Source of the DNA: Pedobacter panaciterrae
GTDB lineage: Bacteria > Bacteroidota > Bacteroidia > Sphingobacteriales > Sphingobacteriaceae
DNA length: 64,000 bases
Direction: 5' to 3'
Assembly: GCF_013204795.1 (NCBI RefSeq)
Contig: NZ_JABMKW010000020.1
Location: forward strand, 1,240,001 to 1,304,000
Positions 8,527 through 18,053 of this stretch are shown one piece after another; position 1 is the stretch's first letter; every line of letters starts with the position of its first letter. Made by a program: the position numbers and the translations under genes. The notes below the pieces were generated by a model that was not told where the DNA came from, made no database searches, and saw nothing but the letters and a program-made list of their open reading frames with translations.

Positions 8527-8961
8527 ATGAAGCAGCATAACCTGGAAAGATATATTACAGCACAAAAATCGGTCTTTCAAACCGCTCTGACTGAAATTCA
8601 AAACGGCAGGAAAAGCAGTCATTGGATGTGGTATGTATTTCCTCAAATCCAGGGGCTTGGTTATACGGAGATTTCGAGATTTTATGCCATTCGAGACATT
8701 GATGAGGCCAAAGAATATCTGCAGCATCGGACATTAGGACCTAGACTCATTTTAATGTGCAATAGCTTACTGGAACTTAAAACCAATGACGCACATCGAG
8801 TATTTGGCAGTCCGGATGACCTGAAACTAAAATCATGCATGACCCTATTTGCCTCGGTTTCACCTACAGATCCGGTCTTCGAAAAAGTACTTGATAAATT
8901 CTATAACGGCTTAAAGGACCACATCACACTGAAAATATTAAACCTGCAACTAAGGAAGTAA
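8527..8961 (+). CDS. DUF1810 family protein
   Basis: This 144-residue soluble protein has the signature of DUF1810: a helical start (LERYITAQKSVFQTALTEI), the invariant SSHWMWYVFPQIQGLG block at about residues 35-50, and FYAIRDIDEAKEYLQHRTLGPRL, then a C-terminal region around residues 95-125 (KLKSCMTLFASVSP and FEKVLDKFYNG). Length is normal. The family has no assigned reaction. It stands alone and ends about 80 bp before a bidirectional-looking hairpin. Confidence 0.9.
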   Translation: MKQHNLERYITAQKSVFQTALTEIQNGRKSSHWMWYVFPQIQGLGYTEISRFYAIRDIDEAKEYLQHRTLGPRLILMCNSLLELKTNDAHRVFGSPDDLKLKSCMTLFASVSPTDPVFEKVLDKFYNGLKDHITLKILNLQLRK

Positions 8962-9040
8962 GCATCGTCTCTATTTTTAAAAAATCGCAGAAATGACAGG
9001 GATGATGCCTCATTCTCCGCCAAAGTATCAAAACCTGTAT

Positions 9041-9071
9041 AAAGCCTGCAAATCAATAATTAGCAGGCTTT
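9041..9071. terminator. Hairpin between converging genes, also a dispersed repeat
   Basis: AAAGCCTGC (9041-9049) pairs with GCAGGCTTT (9063-9071). It lies between the plus-strand DUF1810 gene and the minus-strand DUF4249 gene, so it can end transcription from both sides. The same stem, loop ends and upstream sequence recur after the tRNA-Ser at 30818-30853. Confidence 0.7.
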
Positions 9072-9099
9072 ATTGTTTATCAAGTTTCCCCTCCCTGAT

Positions 9100-9897
9100 T
9101 TATGGAACAACAATTGTTTTACGCTGAACGGTATGGGCACTAAAAAAGCCTAATGCCCCACCATTGATATTAGTAACCGGATTTGCTGGTGCAGCCCCAT
9201 CGGATGAACCGTTGGCATTGGAGAGGCTAAACATATAAGTGTATACAGAAGCATCAATACAATGCATTTCCGCTGTTAAACGATCTCCTTTAACAATATT
9301 TTTGCCATGATCTTTGGTTGTGTTTTCAAAGACCAGATACTCATTTATTTCCTGTCCACTGGTAAATTCATCATTGAGCACTTTATATTCACGTTGAATT
9401 TTATCATTGATATATTGCTGGAACCAATAGTAGTTTGCCACCCCGGGCGTATCTTTGAATTTCACCATCGGCGTGGTACGGGTTGAATCGTAATCCTTTG
9501 GTTTAAGTGTAAAATCCAGGAAAGGTACGTGCTCAGGCATCGTGCTGGATGCGGTGAACATTTCGCCCTGAATGGTTACAGACAGAAAATAGGTTTGACC
9601 AGGAGTACCATTAATCGCGGTTGTGGTATAAATCCCCTTACTGATCTCGTTCAACAATACTGAGGTGCCATTATTCTCAACCTTAACAATAGCTCCGCTG
9701 ATGCCGTTAAACTGGTTGTCATCACCAAAATTCTTTGTTTGACTCACATTCACCTGACATACACCTGGTTCGTTGGTAATCATACCCTCAATTACGTACT
9801 TTGGGGTATTGTCCTTAAGTTTCAGCTCTATGGCATCTTCACAGGACCAAAGCAACACCATCATAGAAAGTAACAGAAAACGATATATAGAATTCAT
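9100..9897 (-). CDS. DUF4249 lipoprotein, partner of TonB receptor
   Basis: This 265-residue secreted lipoprotein has a signal peptide ending in the lipobox LLWSC, with Cys19 as acylation site. The following segment (KYVIEGMITNEPGVCQVNVSQT) is the characteristic start of DUF4249, an Ig-like then beta-rich family encoded beside FecA-type TonB receptors in Bacteroidota. It probably sits on the outer membrane and helps the receptor capture an unknown ligand. Its start lies 3 bp after the receptor's stop on the same strand, so the two are translated as a unit. The length is at the short end for the family. Ligand unknown. Confidence 0.85.
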   Translation of the reverse strand: MNSIYRFLLLSMMVLLWSCEDAIELKLKDNTPKYVIEGMITNEPGVCQVNVSQTKNFGDDNQFNGISGAIVKVENNGTSVLLNEISKGIYTTTAINGTPGQTYFLSVTIQGEMFTASSTMPEHVPFLDFTLKPKDYDSTRTTPMVKFKDTPGVANYYWFQQYINDKIQREYKVLNDEFTSGQEINEYLVFENTTKDHGKNIVKGDRLTAEMHCIDASVYTYMFSLSNANGSSDGAAPANPVTNINGGALGFFSAHTVQRKTIVVP

Positions 9898-9900
9898 AGG

Positions 9901-12543
9901 TTAAAATTTAAAATTGTAAGATACGGATGGAATAAAGCGGAATAAGGTGGTTCTTATTGCCTCGGTACGATTGGGGTCTGACTCACTATCCTGGAAGGTA
10001 ATGCGGAATGGATTTTTCCTGCCATAGGCATTGTACAAGCTAAAGCTCAGTTCAGATGAGAATTTCTTGTTCTGTTTCAAGATTCGCGTAGCACCCAGGT
10101 CTAATCGGTGATAAGCAGGCATACGATCTGCATTGCGTTCAGAGAAATAAAAATAGCTTTGACCAAGTAATCGGTATTTTCCATTTGGAAAAGTAACAGC
10201 ATTTCCAGTAGAATACACCCAATTTGCAGAAACACTCCATTTTTGGCTCAGTTTATATACGCTGACAACAGAAACATCATGAGTTTTATCCTGACGGGCA
10301 TTATACCATTGATTGTTGTTGATGCCATCGATTTTTCTTTCGGTTTTTGACAGTGTGTAACCTAACCAACCGCTAAGCCTGCCCGCCTTCTTTTTCAACA
10401 GCAGCTCCATACCATAAGCACGCCCCTTGCCAAACAGCAACTGCGTTTCAATTGGTCTGTTTGTAAATATATCAGCACCATTGCGGTAATCAATCTGATT
10501 TTTCAGCGTCTTATAGTACGTTTCGACCGTTAGCTCATAAGCAGAGCCAATGTTCCGATAGTAACCCAATGACACCTGGTCACTCAATTCAGGTTTAATA
10601 ATGTTGGTACTGGCCACCCACCTATCGGTCGGAGAAGCGGCGTTAGAATTAGAAATCAAGTGCAGGTTTTGAACATTCCTCACATAAGATGCTTTAACCG
10701 ATGCCCACTCCCCGACTTGCAGTGCAGCGGCTAAACGCGGTTCTAAATTAACATAAGTTTTTACCAGTTCTCCTCTTTTGTAAGCCGTTGAGCCGATTAT
10801 ATCTCCTGCCTGGTTGATGCTGTAATAGTCACCAGGGCCCAATATGGTGAAAGCTGATACTCTCAATCCATAAGTAAGGGTAAGCGCACTACTGGCCTTC
10901 CAGGTATTACTCACATAGACTGCGTTTTCCAATGAGTATCTATTTTGAAGGTTCTGTGAAATGAAACCGGAATTTCCTGTGGCCTGCACTTCTCCAGGTT
11001 TTATGGTATGGAATATTGAGTTCAAACCAAAGCTAATCGTATTCTGCTCATTAGCATACCACTGGATATCCTCCTTAACATTCCAATCACGAATCTGCGA
11101 GAAGAGTGTCAGTGAATTTTCGTCCGTATTAGCCTGCACCTTATAATTGTAGTTGCTAAAAATTACCGAGGTATTGGAAAATAGTTTATTGTTAAAAACA
11201 TGATTCCAGCGCATGGTTGCGGTAGCATTACCCCAGTTGATTCCAGAAAGGTTATCCGAGGCCAATACATCCTTTCCAAAATAGCCGGATAAAAACAAAC
11301 GGTCTTTATCCCCTAATATATAATTGGCCTTGGCATTAACATCATAAAAATAAAGCTGTGTATTGTTGATCGAAGTATCGCTGGAGAGTTTTAGGAACAT
11401 GTCTGCATAAGTCCTGCGGGCAGAGATGAGAAACGATGACTTATCCTTTTGAATTGGCCCTTCTACATTTAATCGTGCAGCAATAAGGCCAATTCCCCCG
11501 CTTACCCCCAACTTTTGATTGTTTCCGTCATTCATTTTAACATCCAGAACTGATGACAGACCACCACCATATTGAGCCGGCATTCCACTTTTATACAGCG
11601 TTACATTTTTAATTGCATCAGAATTAAAGGTCGAAAAGAAGCCCAGCAAATGGGAGGCGTTGTATACTGGCGCTTCATCTAATAAGATCATATTCTGGTC
11701 TGCCGTTCCGCCGCGCACAAACATGCCACCATTTCCCTCTCCGGCAGTTTTCACGCCAGGTAATAGCTGCAAGGTTTTGATTAAATCCGGCTCTCCCATG
11801 AGTACAGGGACCAATTTAGTTTCGCTGATGCTCAATCGTTCCATTCCCATTTGCGGATTTCCGATATTTCGTTGTGCGGAAGTACTATTGATTGTAACCG
11901 TTTCCAATAAATTCTGATCATCAGTTAAGGTAGCATTCAGATTCGTATTTTCTTTCAAATCAATCCGGACTCTGTAGGTTTTTGAGCCGACAGCGCTAAT
12001 CTCCAGATCATAGCTACCCTTTATCAGGGTAATGGAATAAAAGCCATATTCATTGCTGGCTGTAGCTAAATTAGCGCCCACGATCCTTATGGTTGCGGCA
12101 ATTAAAGTTTCGCCTGTACTTTGCGATTTAACTGTTCCGCTTAGTGTATACTTTTCTTTGCTTTGTGCCGGATTTGCCGCCGGACCGGCCTCGTCCTTTT
12201 TTGTTTTTTCGGGATCAAGGCGAATGAATACTTCTTTATCCAGTATACTGAATTGCAGCGGCTTGTCAGCAAAAGCCAATGTCAGAATCTCTTTCAGGCT
12301 TTTATCCCGGGCGGTAATGCTGATCTTAATAGAACTGCTTGCAATCTGTTCATTAAAGGTGAATTTTGTACCGGAAATGGAAGTTATTTTATCTAGTGCT
12401 TTTTTAAGTTGTTCGTTTTTTAAGCTTATACTTAACTTTTTATCCAATGGACTTTGGGCATGTGCCCGCGACTGTAGGACTATCAGAAATAATAAGACAA
12501 CGGCAATAAAGGTTAGGAACCCAACAGGTTCTAGTTTTTTCAT
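9901..12543 (-). CDS. STN-domain TonB-dependent outer-membrane receptor
   Basis: This 880-residue outer-membrane transporter starts with a signal peptide (residues 1-29, ending AHAQ). A secretin/TonB short N-terminal (STN) domain at about 40-108 signals to the FecR anti-sigma factor, and a carboxypeptidase-regulatory-like beta-sandwich follows at about 132-215. The plug at about 235-345 includes RGGTADQNMILLDEAPVYN. The 22-strand barrel ends in the usual aromatic residue (SYNFKF). With the ECF sigma, FecR and DUF4249 genes it forms a complete cell-surface signalling locus. The substrate cannot be read from sequence; iron chelates or small organic ligands are the usual candidates. Confidence 0.92.
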   Translation of the reverse strand: MKKLEPVGFLTFIAVVLLFLIVLQSRAHAQSPLDKKLSISLKNEQLKKALDKITSISGTKFTFNEQIASSSIKISITARDKSLKEILTLAFADKPLQFSILDKEVFIRLDPEKTKKDEAGPAANPAQSKEKYTLSGTVKSQSTGETLIAATIRIVGANLATASNEYGFYSITLIKGSYDLEISAVGSKTYRVRIDLKENTNLNATLTDDQNLLETVTINSTSAQRNIGNPQMGMERLSISETKLVPVLMGEPDLIKTLQLLPGVKTAGEGNGGMFVRGGTADQNMILLDEAPVYNASHLLGFFSTFNSDAIKNVTLYKSGMPAQYGGGLSSVLDVKMNDGNNQKLGVSGGIGLIAARLNVEGPIQKDKSSFLISARRTYADMFLKLSSDTSINNTQLYFYDVNAKANYILGDKDRLFLSGYFGKDVLASDNLSGINWGNATATMRWNHVFNNKLFSNTSVIFSNYNYKVQANTDENSLTLFSQIRDWNVKEDIQWYANEQNTISFGLNSIFHTIKPGEVQATGNSGFISQNLQNRYSLENAVYVSNTWKASSALTLTYGLRVSAFTILGPGDYYSINQAGDIIGSTAYKRGELVKTYVNLEPRLAAALQVGEWASVKASYVRNVQNLHLISNSNAASPTDRWVASTNIIKPELSDQVSLGYYRNIGSAYELTVETYYKTLKNQIDYRNGADIFTNRPIETQLLFGKGRAYGMELLLKKKAGRLSGWLGYTLSKTERKIDGINNNQWYNARQDKTHDVSVVSVYKLSQKWSVSANWVYSTGNAVTFPNGKYRLLGQSYFYFSERNADRMPAYHRLDLGATRILKQNKKFSSELSFSLYNAYGRKNPFRITFQDSESDPNRTEAIRTTLFRFIPSVSYNFKF

Positions 12544-12680
12544 TGATATGTTTGTTTGACAGTTATGGATTCATAACTTTATAATTAAATATTGATTTCT
12601 TATGTCCTGTAGTTCTCAAGGCTCGGACATTTTAAATTAGTTCAGATACTTGCCTGGTTCTGTATAACAGAATCGGGCAT

Positions 12681-13664
12681 TTATTTTAGGATCACATAAT
12701 GCCCTCCCTCTTTTCGCCATTTAGCTTCCACAACGGTACTTAGCTTGTTTAATGTTTCATCCAGCGGAGCTGACATGTTCAGATTCCCATAAAATATTGC
12801 TTCAGATAACTGCTTATCTAATTTAATTTTTATGTTATACTGATTTTCAAGATCTCTGCTGACTTCCTGAATTTCTGCTCCTTTGTATTCATATAAACCT
12901 AATCGTTTATTCATAAAGGTAGCAGCGTCAGGATAGTCCACTTTTGAAATACGCGAGGAAATTTTATCAAACACGATGCGCTGATTAGCCAATATCGTGT
13001 CTCGTTTGCTGCTGTTTGAACCATTAAGTGAAACAGTTACTCTCCCGGTCACAAGGGTCACATTTATTATGTGTTGTTCTTTGTAGGCCGTTACATTAAA
13101 TGCAGTGCCAAGTACCGTAGTATTGATTTGGCCACTTTTAATGATAAATGGATGTTTGACATCATGTGCTACTTCAAAAAAAGCCTCCCCTTCCAATGAT
13201 ACTTTACGTTCAGTTCCTTCAAATCTGTCGGAATAACTAAGCTTACTATTGGGACTTAGCCACACTTTGGTGCCATCTGACAAATCAAATTGTTTACGCT
13301 CGGTTGATGTTGTGATTGATTTGGATTCCTGCGGAGGATTAAATATCCGAGACACATCGGACCAGTAAAAGCAAATTCCTATTACAATTAACAACGTTGC
13401 AGCAATACCTGCAAGCCTCTGCATGCCAAAACTGTTGCGACTTGATATCAGTCGATGTGTGGTCTTTTTATCAGGAAATGGAGGGGTTAACCCTTTCTCT
13501 GGACTAATGGCAGTTTGATCCCATGTTGCCGACATTAGCGTCATTACCTGTTCATCATCTTTACTTTTCTCAAGCAACCTGAAAAACAATTTCAGCTCTT
13601 CTGCTGTACACTGATTGTTCAGGTACTGATGATACAAATATTCAAATTGAACTTTTTCTTCCAC
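12681..13664 (-). CDS. FecR-family anti-sigma factor with DUF4974
   Basis: The product is 327 residues. A cytoplasmic N-terminal segment of about 80 residues (FEYLYHQYLNNQCTAEELKL) would bind the sigma factor. One membrane helix follows at about 84-101 (LAGIAATLLIVIGICFYW). The periplasmic FecR domain spans about 115-215 (FDLSDGTKVWLSPNSKLSY) and the Bacteroidota-specific DUF4974 spans about 255-325. It receives the signal from the STN domain of the receptor and releases the ECF sigma. It lies between the sigma gene (70 bp upstream) and the receptor gene (about 140 bp downstream), in the standard order. Confidence 0.92.
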   Translation of the reverse strand: MEEKVQFEYLYHQYLNNQCTAEELKLFFRLLEKSKDDEQVMTLMSATWDQTAISPEKGLTPPFPDKKTTHRLISSRNSFGMQRLAGIAATLLIVIGICFYWSDVSRIFNPPQESKSITTSTERKQFDLSDGTKVWLSPNSKLSYSDRFEGTERKVSLEGEAFFEVAHDVKHPFIIKSGQINTTVLGTAFNVTAYKEQHIINVTLVTGRVTVSLNGSNSSKRDTILANQRIVFDKISSRISKVDYPDAATFMNKRLGLYEYKGAEIQEVSRDLENQYNIKIKLDKQLSEAIFYGNLNMSAPLDETLNKLSTVVEAKWRKEGGHYVILK

Positions 13665-13734
13665 AGTTTAAAAATTTACCGGAGGCTGCTTACCCGGCCG
13701 GTTTATTATAATACAACTGAAAAAGATGATAGGA

Positions 13735-14340
13735 CTAGTTGGAACGAAAATAATTTGAGGCAATCAGAAAACAAACGATACTTCCATGTTTGCTGACATA
13801 GCTGCGAATAAACTTCGTAGCAACAACCATATGATTTTTAACCGTGTTTTTTGAAATATTCAGCCTTTCGGCAATCTGTTCATGAGTCATCTCTTCATTA
13901 CGGCTCATTTGATAGATCAATTTCTTTTGTGCCGGCAAAAGTGCAATGGCTTCATCATAGGTTTTGAGTAACTCTTTCTCCAGGAGGCTGTCGTCAGTTG
14001 AGTGGCGAATAGCATCCATATAATTTAACACCTCTTCCTGCAGCACCTTGTCGCGTGCTATTTTTTTGAGGTGGTTAAGCACATGGTTTAGTGTAATTTT
14101 TCTGATGTAGGCATCAAAATTGAGTTCAGGGTTGATCTGGTCTTTTTTCTGCCAGATCCTGATGAAAACTTCCTGCACAACTTCCTCTGCCGTCTCCGCA
14201 GACTTACAAAGGTTGCAGGCATAAAGGTATATTTTACTTCTGTACAGGTTATAGATTTGCGCAAAAGCCAACTGATCACCTTCTCTGAGCTTTTTCAGTA
14301 GTTCAATGTCCTCAGTGATATCCGGCAGATGTGTAGGCAT
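13735..14340 (-). CDS. ECF RNA polymerase sigma factor (FecI-like)
   Basis: This 201-residue sigma-70 family protein has region 2 at about 12-90 (LYACNLCKSAETAEEVVQEVFIRIWQ) and region 4 at about 125-185 (a helix-turn-helix with MTHEQIAERLNISKNTVKNHM). It matches the Bacteroidetes ECF expansion group found with FecR and TonB receptors. It should direct transcription of the receptor/DUF4249 pair when FecR is triggered from outside. The ORF has a short extra C-terminal tail after region 4 with two aromatic residues. It is first in the minus-strand locus. Confidence 0.92.
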   Translation of the reverse strand: MPTHLPDITEDIELLKKLREGDQLAFAQIYNLYRSKIYLYACNLCKSAETAEEVVQEVFIRIWQKKDQINPELNFDAYIRKITLNHVLNHLKKIARDKVLQEEVLNYMDAIRHSTDDSLLEKELLKTYDEAIALLPAQKKLIYQMSRNEEMTHEQIAERLNISKNTVKNHMVVATKFIRSYVSKHGSIVCFLIASNYFRSN

Positions 14341-14702
14341 AAAAATCTATTGCGCCCAATGTTAGATAAAAATTCTTAGAATTGGAAACAATCGGGTCAA
14401 CTGTAAAACTTTCCGATCATATGGTCAATACAAATGACAAACCACTTTAAAACCCTTTTGCATATTTTTTGTCTCTTTTGACCAGTTGGGAGCTTTTCTG
14501 ATAAGACACCTAAATTTTACCTTAAAAAACCATTAAAAGTCAGATCAATAGTTCTCAAAAAGAACAGAATCAAGGGTAGAGAATTTGTTACAAAGAATTA
14601 ACCCAATAATAACCTAAAGTTGGTATTAATCAAAACCAGCATTCCTAATATTACCCAGACTTTAAATTACTGGAGTCACAAAATAATTCTAGTTCAAAAC
14701 AA
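14341..14702. other. Divergent intergenic region between sigma factor and OMP genes
   Basis: This 362-bp AT-rich stretch lies between two divergent transcripts and should hold both promoters. No gene, tRNA or strong hairpin was recognised. No exact TTTG-N19-21-TAnnTTTG pair was found on either strand by eye. Confidence 0.4.
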
Positions 14703-15545
14703 ATGAAAAAAATCCTGCTTTTTACAATCCTTCAATTGCTGATCATCAAGGGCATCGCCCAAACGATTAATACCGTAAATTCCGGGGACCCATTTGGTAT
14801 GACCTCAACTCAGCCATTCCTATTTTCCATAAACACCCTTACCCCTCAAAATACCAAATGGAATATCCATTATTCAGGAAGTTATGGGCAACGGACGACA
14901 GGACAGTTCGGATACGATGGTCTGGGGCAGCAGTTTGGCGTAAAAGGCTATTTGGGTAACCGTTTCACTTTATATGCCACTGCGGCAATCGGTTTCGCAA
15001 ACCGTGGCGGGATAACCTCTGCCGAGCAAGCTGAAGTAATTAGGGATTTAATTGGCGGCACACAACTCAGTGGTTTTAGACTCGGCGCTGGGTTGGGGGT
15101 AAGTCGGGATTGGTCAAACGTAAAATCAGCCATCAGTAGGATAACCGCCTCATTTGATCAAATCAATTGGCGTTTGCTGGGTAATTTAAGGTTTGAAAAA
15201 GCATTCGACAGTAATAGAGATAAACTGGATTTTATTACCAGTCTGGGTTACCAGCATCGCATTTCTGGCGGACTATATGTGGGTTTTGAAGCCGTAGGTC
15301 AGGATCTGGAAGGATTCTGGGAAAAAGATGAAGCAGAAGGAGGTGCCAAAGTATTAGTCGGTCCTGCGATAAACCTTGAACCCGCCCATTCAAAACTATC
15401 GTTCTCGCTTTCCGGTGGACCGGTATTTTATGCAACCAGAAGCCAGGTAATCCCATCAGAAGCCATTCGCGATATTGGCACGGTAGCATCAGGAAACGGA
15501 TATACCATCAGAGCTTTGATCAACTTCAACTTGCGCAATCATTAA
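14703..15545 (+). CDS. Putative outer-membrane beta-barrel protein
   Basis: This 280-residue exported protein has a signal peptide at residues 1-19 (cleavage after IAQ). The mature part is made of alternating amphipathic strands separated by Gly/Asn/Asp turns, such as NTKWNIHYSGSYGQRT, FTLYATAAIGFANRGG and SKLSFSLSGGPVFYATRS, and ends in strand-like TIRALINFNLRNH. This pattern suggests a small outer-membrane barrel. No named family recognised. The next gene begins 19 bp later, so the two are almost certainly one operon; a surface role linked to the phosphoesterase partner is inferred. Confidence 0.65.
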   Translation: MKKILLFTILQLLIIKGIAQTINTVNSGDPFGMTSTQPFLFSINTLTPQNTKWNIHYSGSYGQRTTGQFGYDGLGQQFGVKGYLGNRFTLYATAAIGFANRGGITSAEQAEVIRDLIGGTQLSGFRLGAGLGVSRDWSNVKSAISRITASFDQINWRLLGNLRFEKAFDSNRDKLDFITSLGYQHRISGGLYVGFEAVGQDLEGFWEKDEAEGGAKVLVGPAINLEPAHSKLSFSLSGGPVFYATRSQVIPSEAIRDIGTVASGNGYTIRALINFNLRNH

Positions 15546-15564
15546 AACCTTATTCAATAGTAGT

Positions 15565-18003
15565 ATGAAAAAATTCATTATATTTTTTGCATTTGCATTT
15601 GTGATCAACCAGACTCAGGCACAATGGCCGGGAAAGATTGAAAAAACAAGTCAGATCTTATTGCCGAATGGCTGGAAATTAAGTCCTGCAGGCCGCTCGA
15701 TCAATTTAGGAGATCTGCCACTGAACATGCAACTAAGTTCAACAGGTAAATTCCTTGCAGTCACTAATAACGGGCAAAGCATACAGTCGCTACAGCTAAT
15801 TGATCCTAAAACTGAAATCATACTTGACGAACAGGTATTGGCCAAATCCTGGTATGGACTCGCTTTCAGTAAAGATGAGCAACATTTGTATGTATCCGGA
15901 GGAAACGATAACTGGATTCTGGACTTTCGGATCGAAAACAATAAACTGGGGAAAAGCGATACCATTAAGCTTGGCCCAGTTTGGCCGAAGGGAAAAATAA
16001 GCCCTGCAGGTATTGCCGTAAATAAAGCAAATACGCGGCTATATACCGTAACCAAAGAAGACAGCACCCTTTACATCATCAATCCTAATGAAAAAAAGGT
16101 GTTGAAAAAAGTGCAGTTACCGGCAATTGCATATAGCTGCCTCCTCTCTCCAGACGGCAGTAAGTTATACATCTCTTTATGGGGCGGGCGGGCTGTAGCG
16201 ATCGTCAGCACTGCATCAGAAGAAATTGTTCAGCAGGTCCCGGTCGGAGATCATCCAAATGAATTGCTTTTAAATAAAAAAGGTAACTTTTTATTTGTTG
16301 CCAATGCGAATGACAATACCGTTTCGGTGATCAATACCCTAACCAATAAGGCAAGTGAAACCATTGCGACAACCCTTTATGCCACCCAGTTAACAGGCTC
16401 CACAACCAATGGACTAGCCTTAAGCACCAACGAGAAAACACTTTATATTGCCAATGCCGATAACAATTGCCTTGCAGTTTTTGATGTCAGTCGTCCAGGC
16501 AGCAGTCAGAGCCTGGGCTTTATACCCGTAGGATGGTACCCGACCAATGTAAAAACCCTGGGGTCAAAGATCCTGGTTACAAATGGCAAAGGTAATACCT
16601 CGCTAGCCAATCCCGAAGGTCCACAGCCCATATCAAAAGCGGACAACAGTGGCTATCAGATGGGCAGTACAGCTAATAATAAACTCCAGTACATCGCCGG
16701 TCTGTTTAAAGGAACCTTATCTTTTATTGATGTACCTAAAGCAGAGCAATTAAAATCTTATACAGCTCAAGTTTACGCAAATACGCCATTTAGCGACAAA
16801 CGAACAATATTGGCCGATGGAGAGGCCGGAAATCCTATTCCGCGAAAACAGGGGCAGAAATCCCCCATAAAGCACGTGTTTTATATCATTAAGGAAAACC
16901 GAACCTATGATCAGGTTTTGGGCGATCTCCCTCAGGGTAACGGCGATTCTTCCTTAACACTTTTTGGCAAAAAGATTACGCCTAATCAGCATGCGCTTGC
17001 AGAAGACTATGTGCTACTGGACAATTTCTATGTAGATGCCGAAGTAAGTGCCGACGGGCACAACTGGAGTATGGCCGCTTATGCTACTGATGTTATTGAG
17101 AAATCCTGGCCAACCGGGTATGGAGGCCGGGGAGGTACGGGGAATTATGAGGGTGGCCGTCCGGTAACGTATCCTAAGGATGGATTTATATGGGATTACT
17201 GTCAGCGCGCGGGTATTACCTACCGTAGCTATGGAGAGTTTGGGGATTATGCCAAAGCGAATATCAAATCACTTCAAGGGCATATGTGCCCTGCATCTCC
17301 CGGTTTTGATATGGACATTACCGACCAGGTGAGAGCTGATGCCTGGCAGCATGACTTTGATTCTTTATTAAATGTCGGTGCAGTTCCGCAGTTCAGTACC
17401 CTAAGGATTTCAAACGACCACACCAGTGGACAGAAAAAAGGCAAGGTATCTCCTCAGGCCGCTGTTGCAGATAATGACCTTGGAGTTGGGCGCATCTTAG
17501 AACACCTATCTCACAGTCCGATCTGGAAAGAATCAGTTGTTTTCATTTTAGAGGACGATGCGCAAAATGGACCCGACCATGTAGACGCCCATCGCTCACC
17601 GGCTTACGTGGTAGGACCTTATGTAAAACGAAATACAGCAGTACATACCATGTATTCTACTTCGGGCTTTTTAAGAACCATGGAACTGATTTTAGGCCTG
17701 CCACCAATGAGCCAGTATGATGCCGCAGCGGTTCCATTATTCGAATGCTTTACAAGTACACCTGATTTTAAACCGTATACGGTAAAGCAGCCTTTAATAG
17801 ATTTGGACACCCGCAATGTAGCCAACAACGAAAGCAGCCGACGTTCTGAGCAGTTTAATTTTGCAAAAGAAGATGCTGCTCCTGATCTTGATCTGAATGA
17901 GGTGGTCTGGAAATCTGTAAAGGGTGAGCATTCAGTGATGCCAGCTCCCAAAAGAAGTGCTTTTGTAATCCTCGAAAAAAAGAAAAAGGATGATGATGAC
18001 TAA
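15565..18003 (+). CDS. YncE-type beta-propeller fused to phosphoesterase/alkaline phosphatase domain
   Basis: The 812-residue exported protein has a signal peptide (1-19, ending TQAQ). Residues of about 30-400 form a seven-bladed YncE/lactonase-like propeller, with repeated phrases such as LFVANANDNTVSVINT and LYIANADNNCLAVFDV. Residues of about 428-760 form a PF04185-type phosphoesterase of the alkaline phosphatase superfamily, with HVFYIIKENRTYDQVLGD, YVDAEVSADGHNWSMAAY and the metal-ligand block EDDAQNGPDHVDAHRSP. The fusion is a known Bacteroidota architecture; the substrate (a phosphate ester or phospholipid) is not known. It is probably periplasmic. The tail is charged and Lys/Asp-rich. 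Confidence 0.88.
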   Translation: MKKFIIFFAFAFVINQTQAQWPGKIEKTSQILLPNGWKLSPAGRSINLGDLPLNMQLSSTGKFLAVTNNGQSIQSLQLIDPKTEIILDEQVLAKSWYGLAFSKDEQHLYVSGGNDNWILDFRIENNKLGKSDTIKLGPVWPKGKISPAGIAVNKANTRLYTVTKEDSTLYIINPNEKKVLKKVQLPAIAYSCLLSPDGSKLYISLWGGRAVAIVSTASEEIVQQVPVGDHPNELLLNKKGNFLFVANANDNTVSVINTLTNKASETIATTLYATQLTGSTTNGLALSTNEKTLYIANADNNCLAVFDVSRPGSSQSLGFIPVGWYPTNVKTLGSKILVTNGKGNTSLANPEGPQPISKADNSGYQMGSTANNKLQYIAGLFKGTLSFIDVPKAEQLKSYTAQVYANTPFSDKRTILADGEAGNPIPRKQGQKSPIKHVFYIIKENRTYDQVLGDLPQGNGDSSLTLFGKKITPNQHALAEDYVLLDNFYVDAEVSADGHNWSMAAYATDVIEKSWPTGYGGRGGTGNYEGGRPVTYPKDGFIWDYCQRAGITYRSYGEFGDYAKANIKSLQGHMCPASPGFDMDITDQVRADAWQHDFDSLLNVGAVPQFSTLRISNDHTSGQKKGKVSPQAAVADNDLGVGRILEHLSHSPIWKESVVFILEDDAQNGPDHVDAHRSPAYVVGPYVKRNTAVHTMYSTSGFLRTMELILGLPPMSQYDAAAVPLFECFTSTPDFKPYTVKQPLIDLDTRNVANNESSRRSEQFNFAKEDAAPDLDLNEVVWKSVKGEHSVMPAPKRSAFVILEKKKKDDDD

Positions 18004-18053
18004 AAACTAGCGAGCTATTTACTTTTCAAGATAGCTAACGGGTTTAACTCGAA

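Noticed and set aside
12053..12559. 168-codon plus-strand ORF opposite the TonB receptor
   Set aside because: It lies entirely antisense to conserved STN and regulatory-like domains, and its Ser/Leu-rich composition is that of a reverse-frame shadow.
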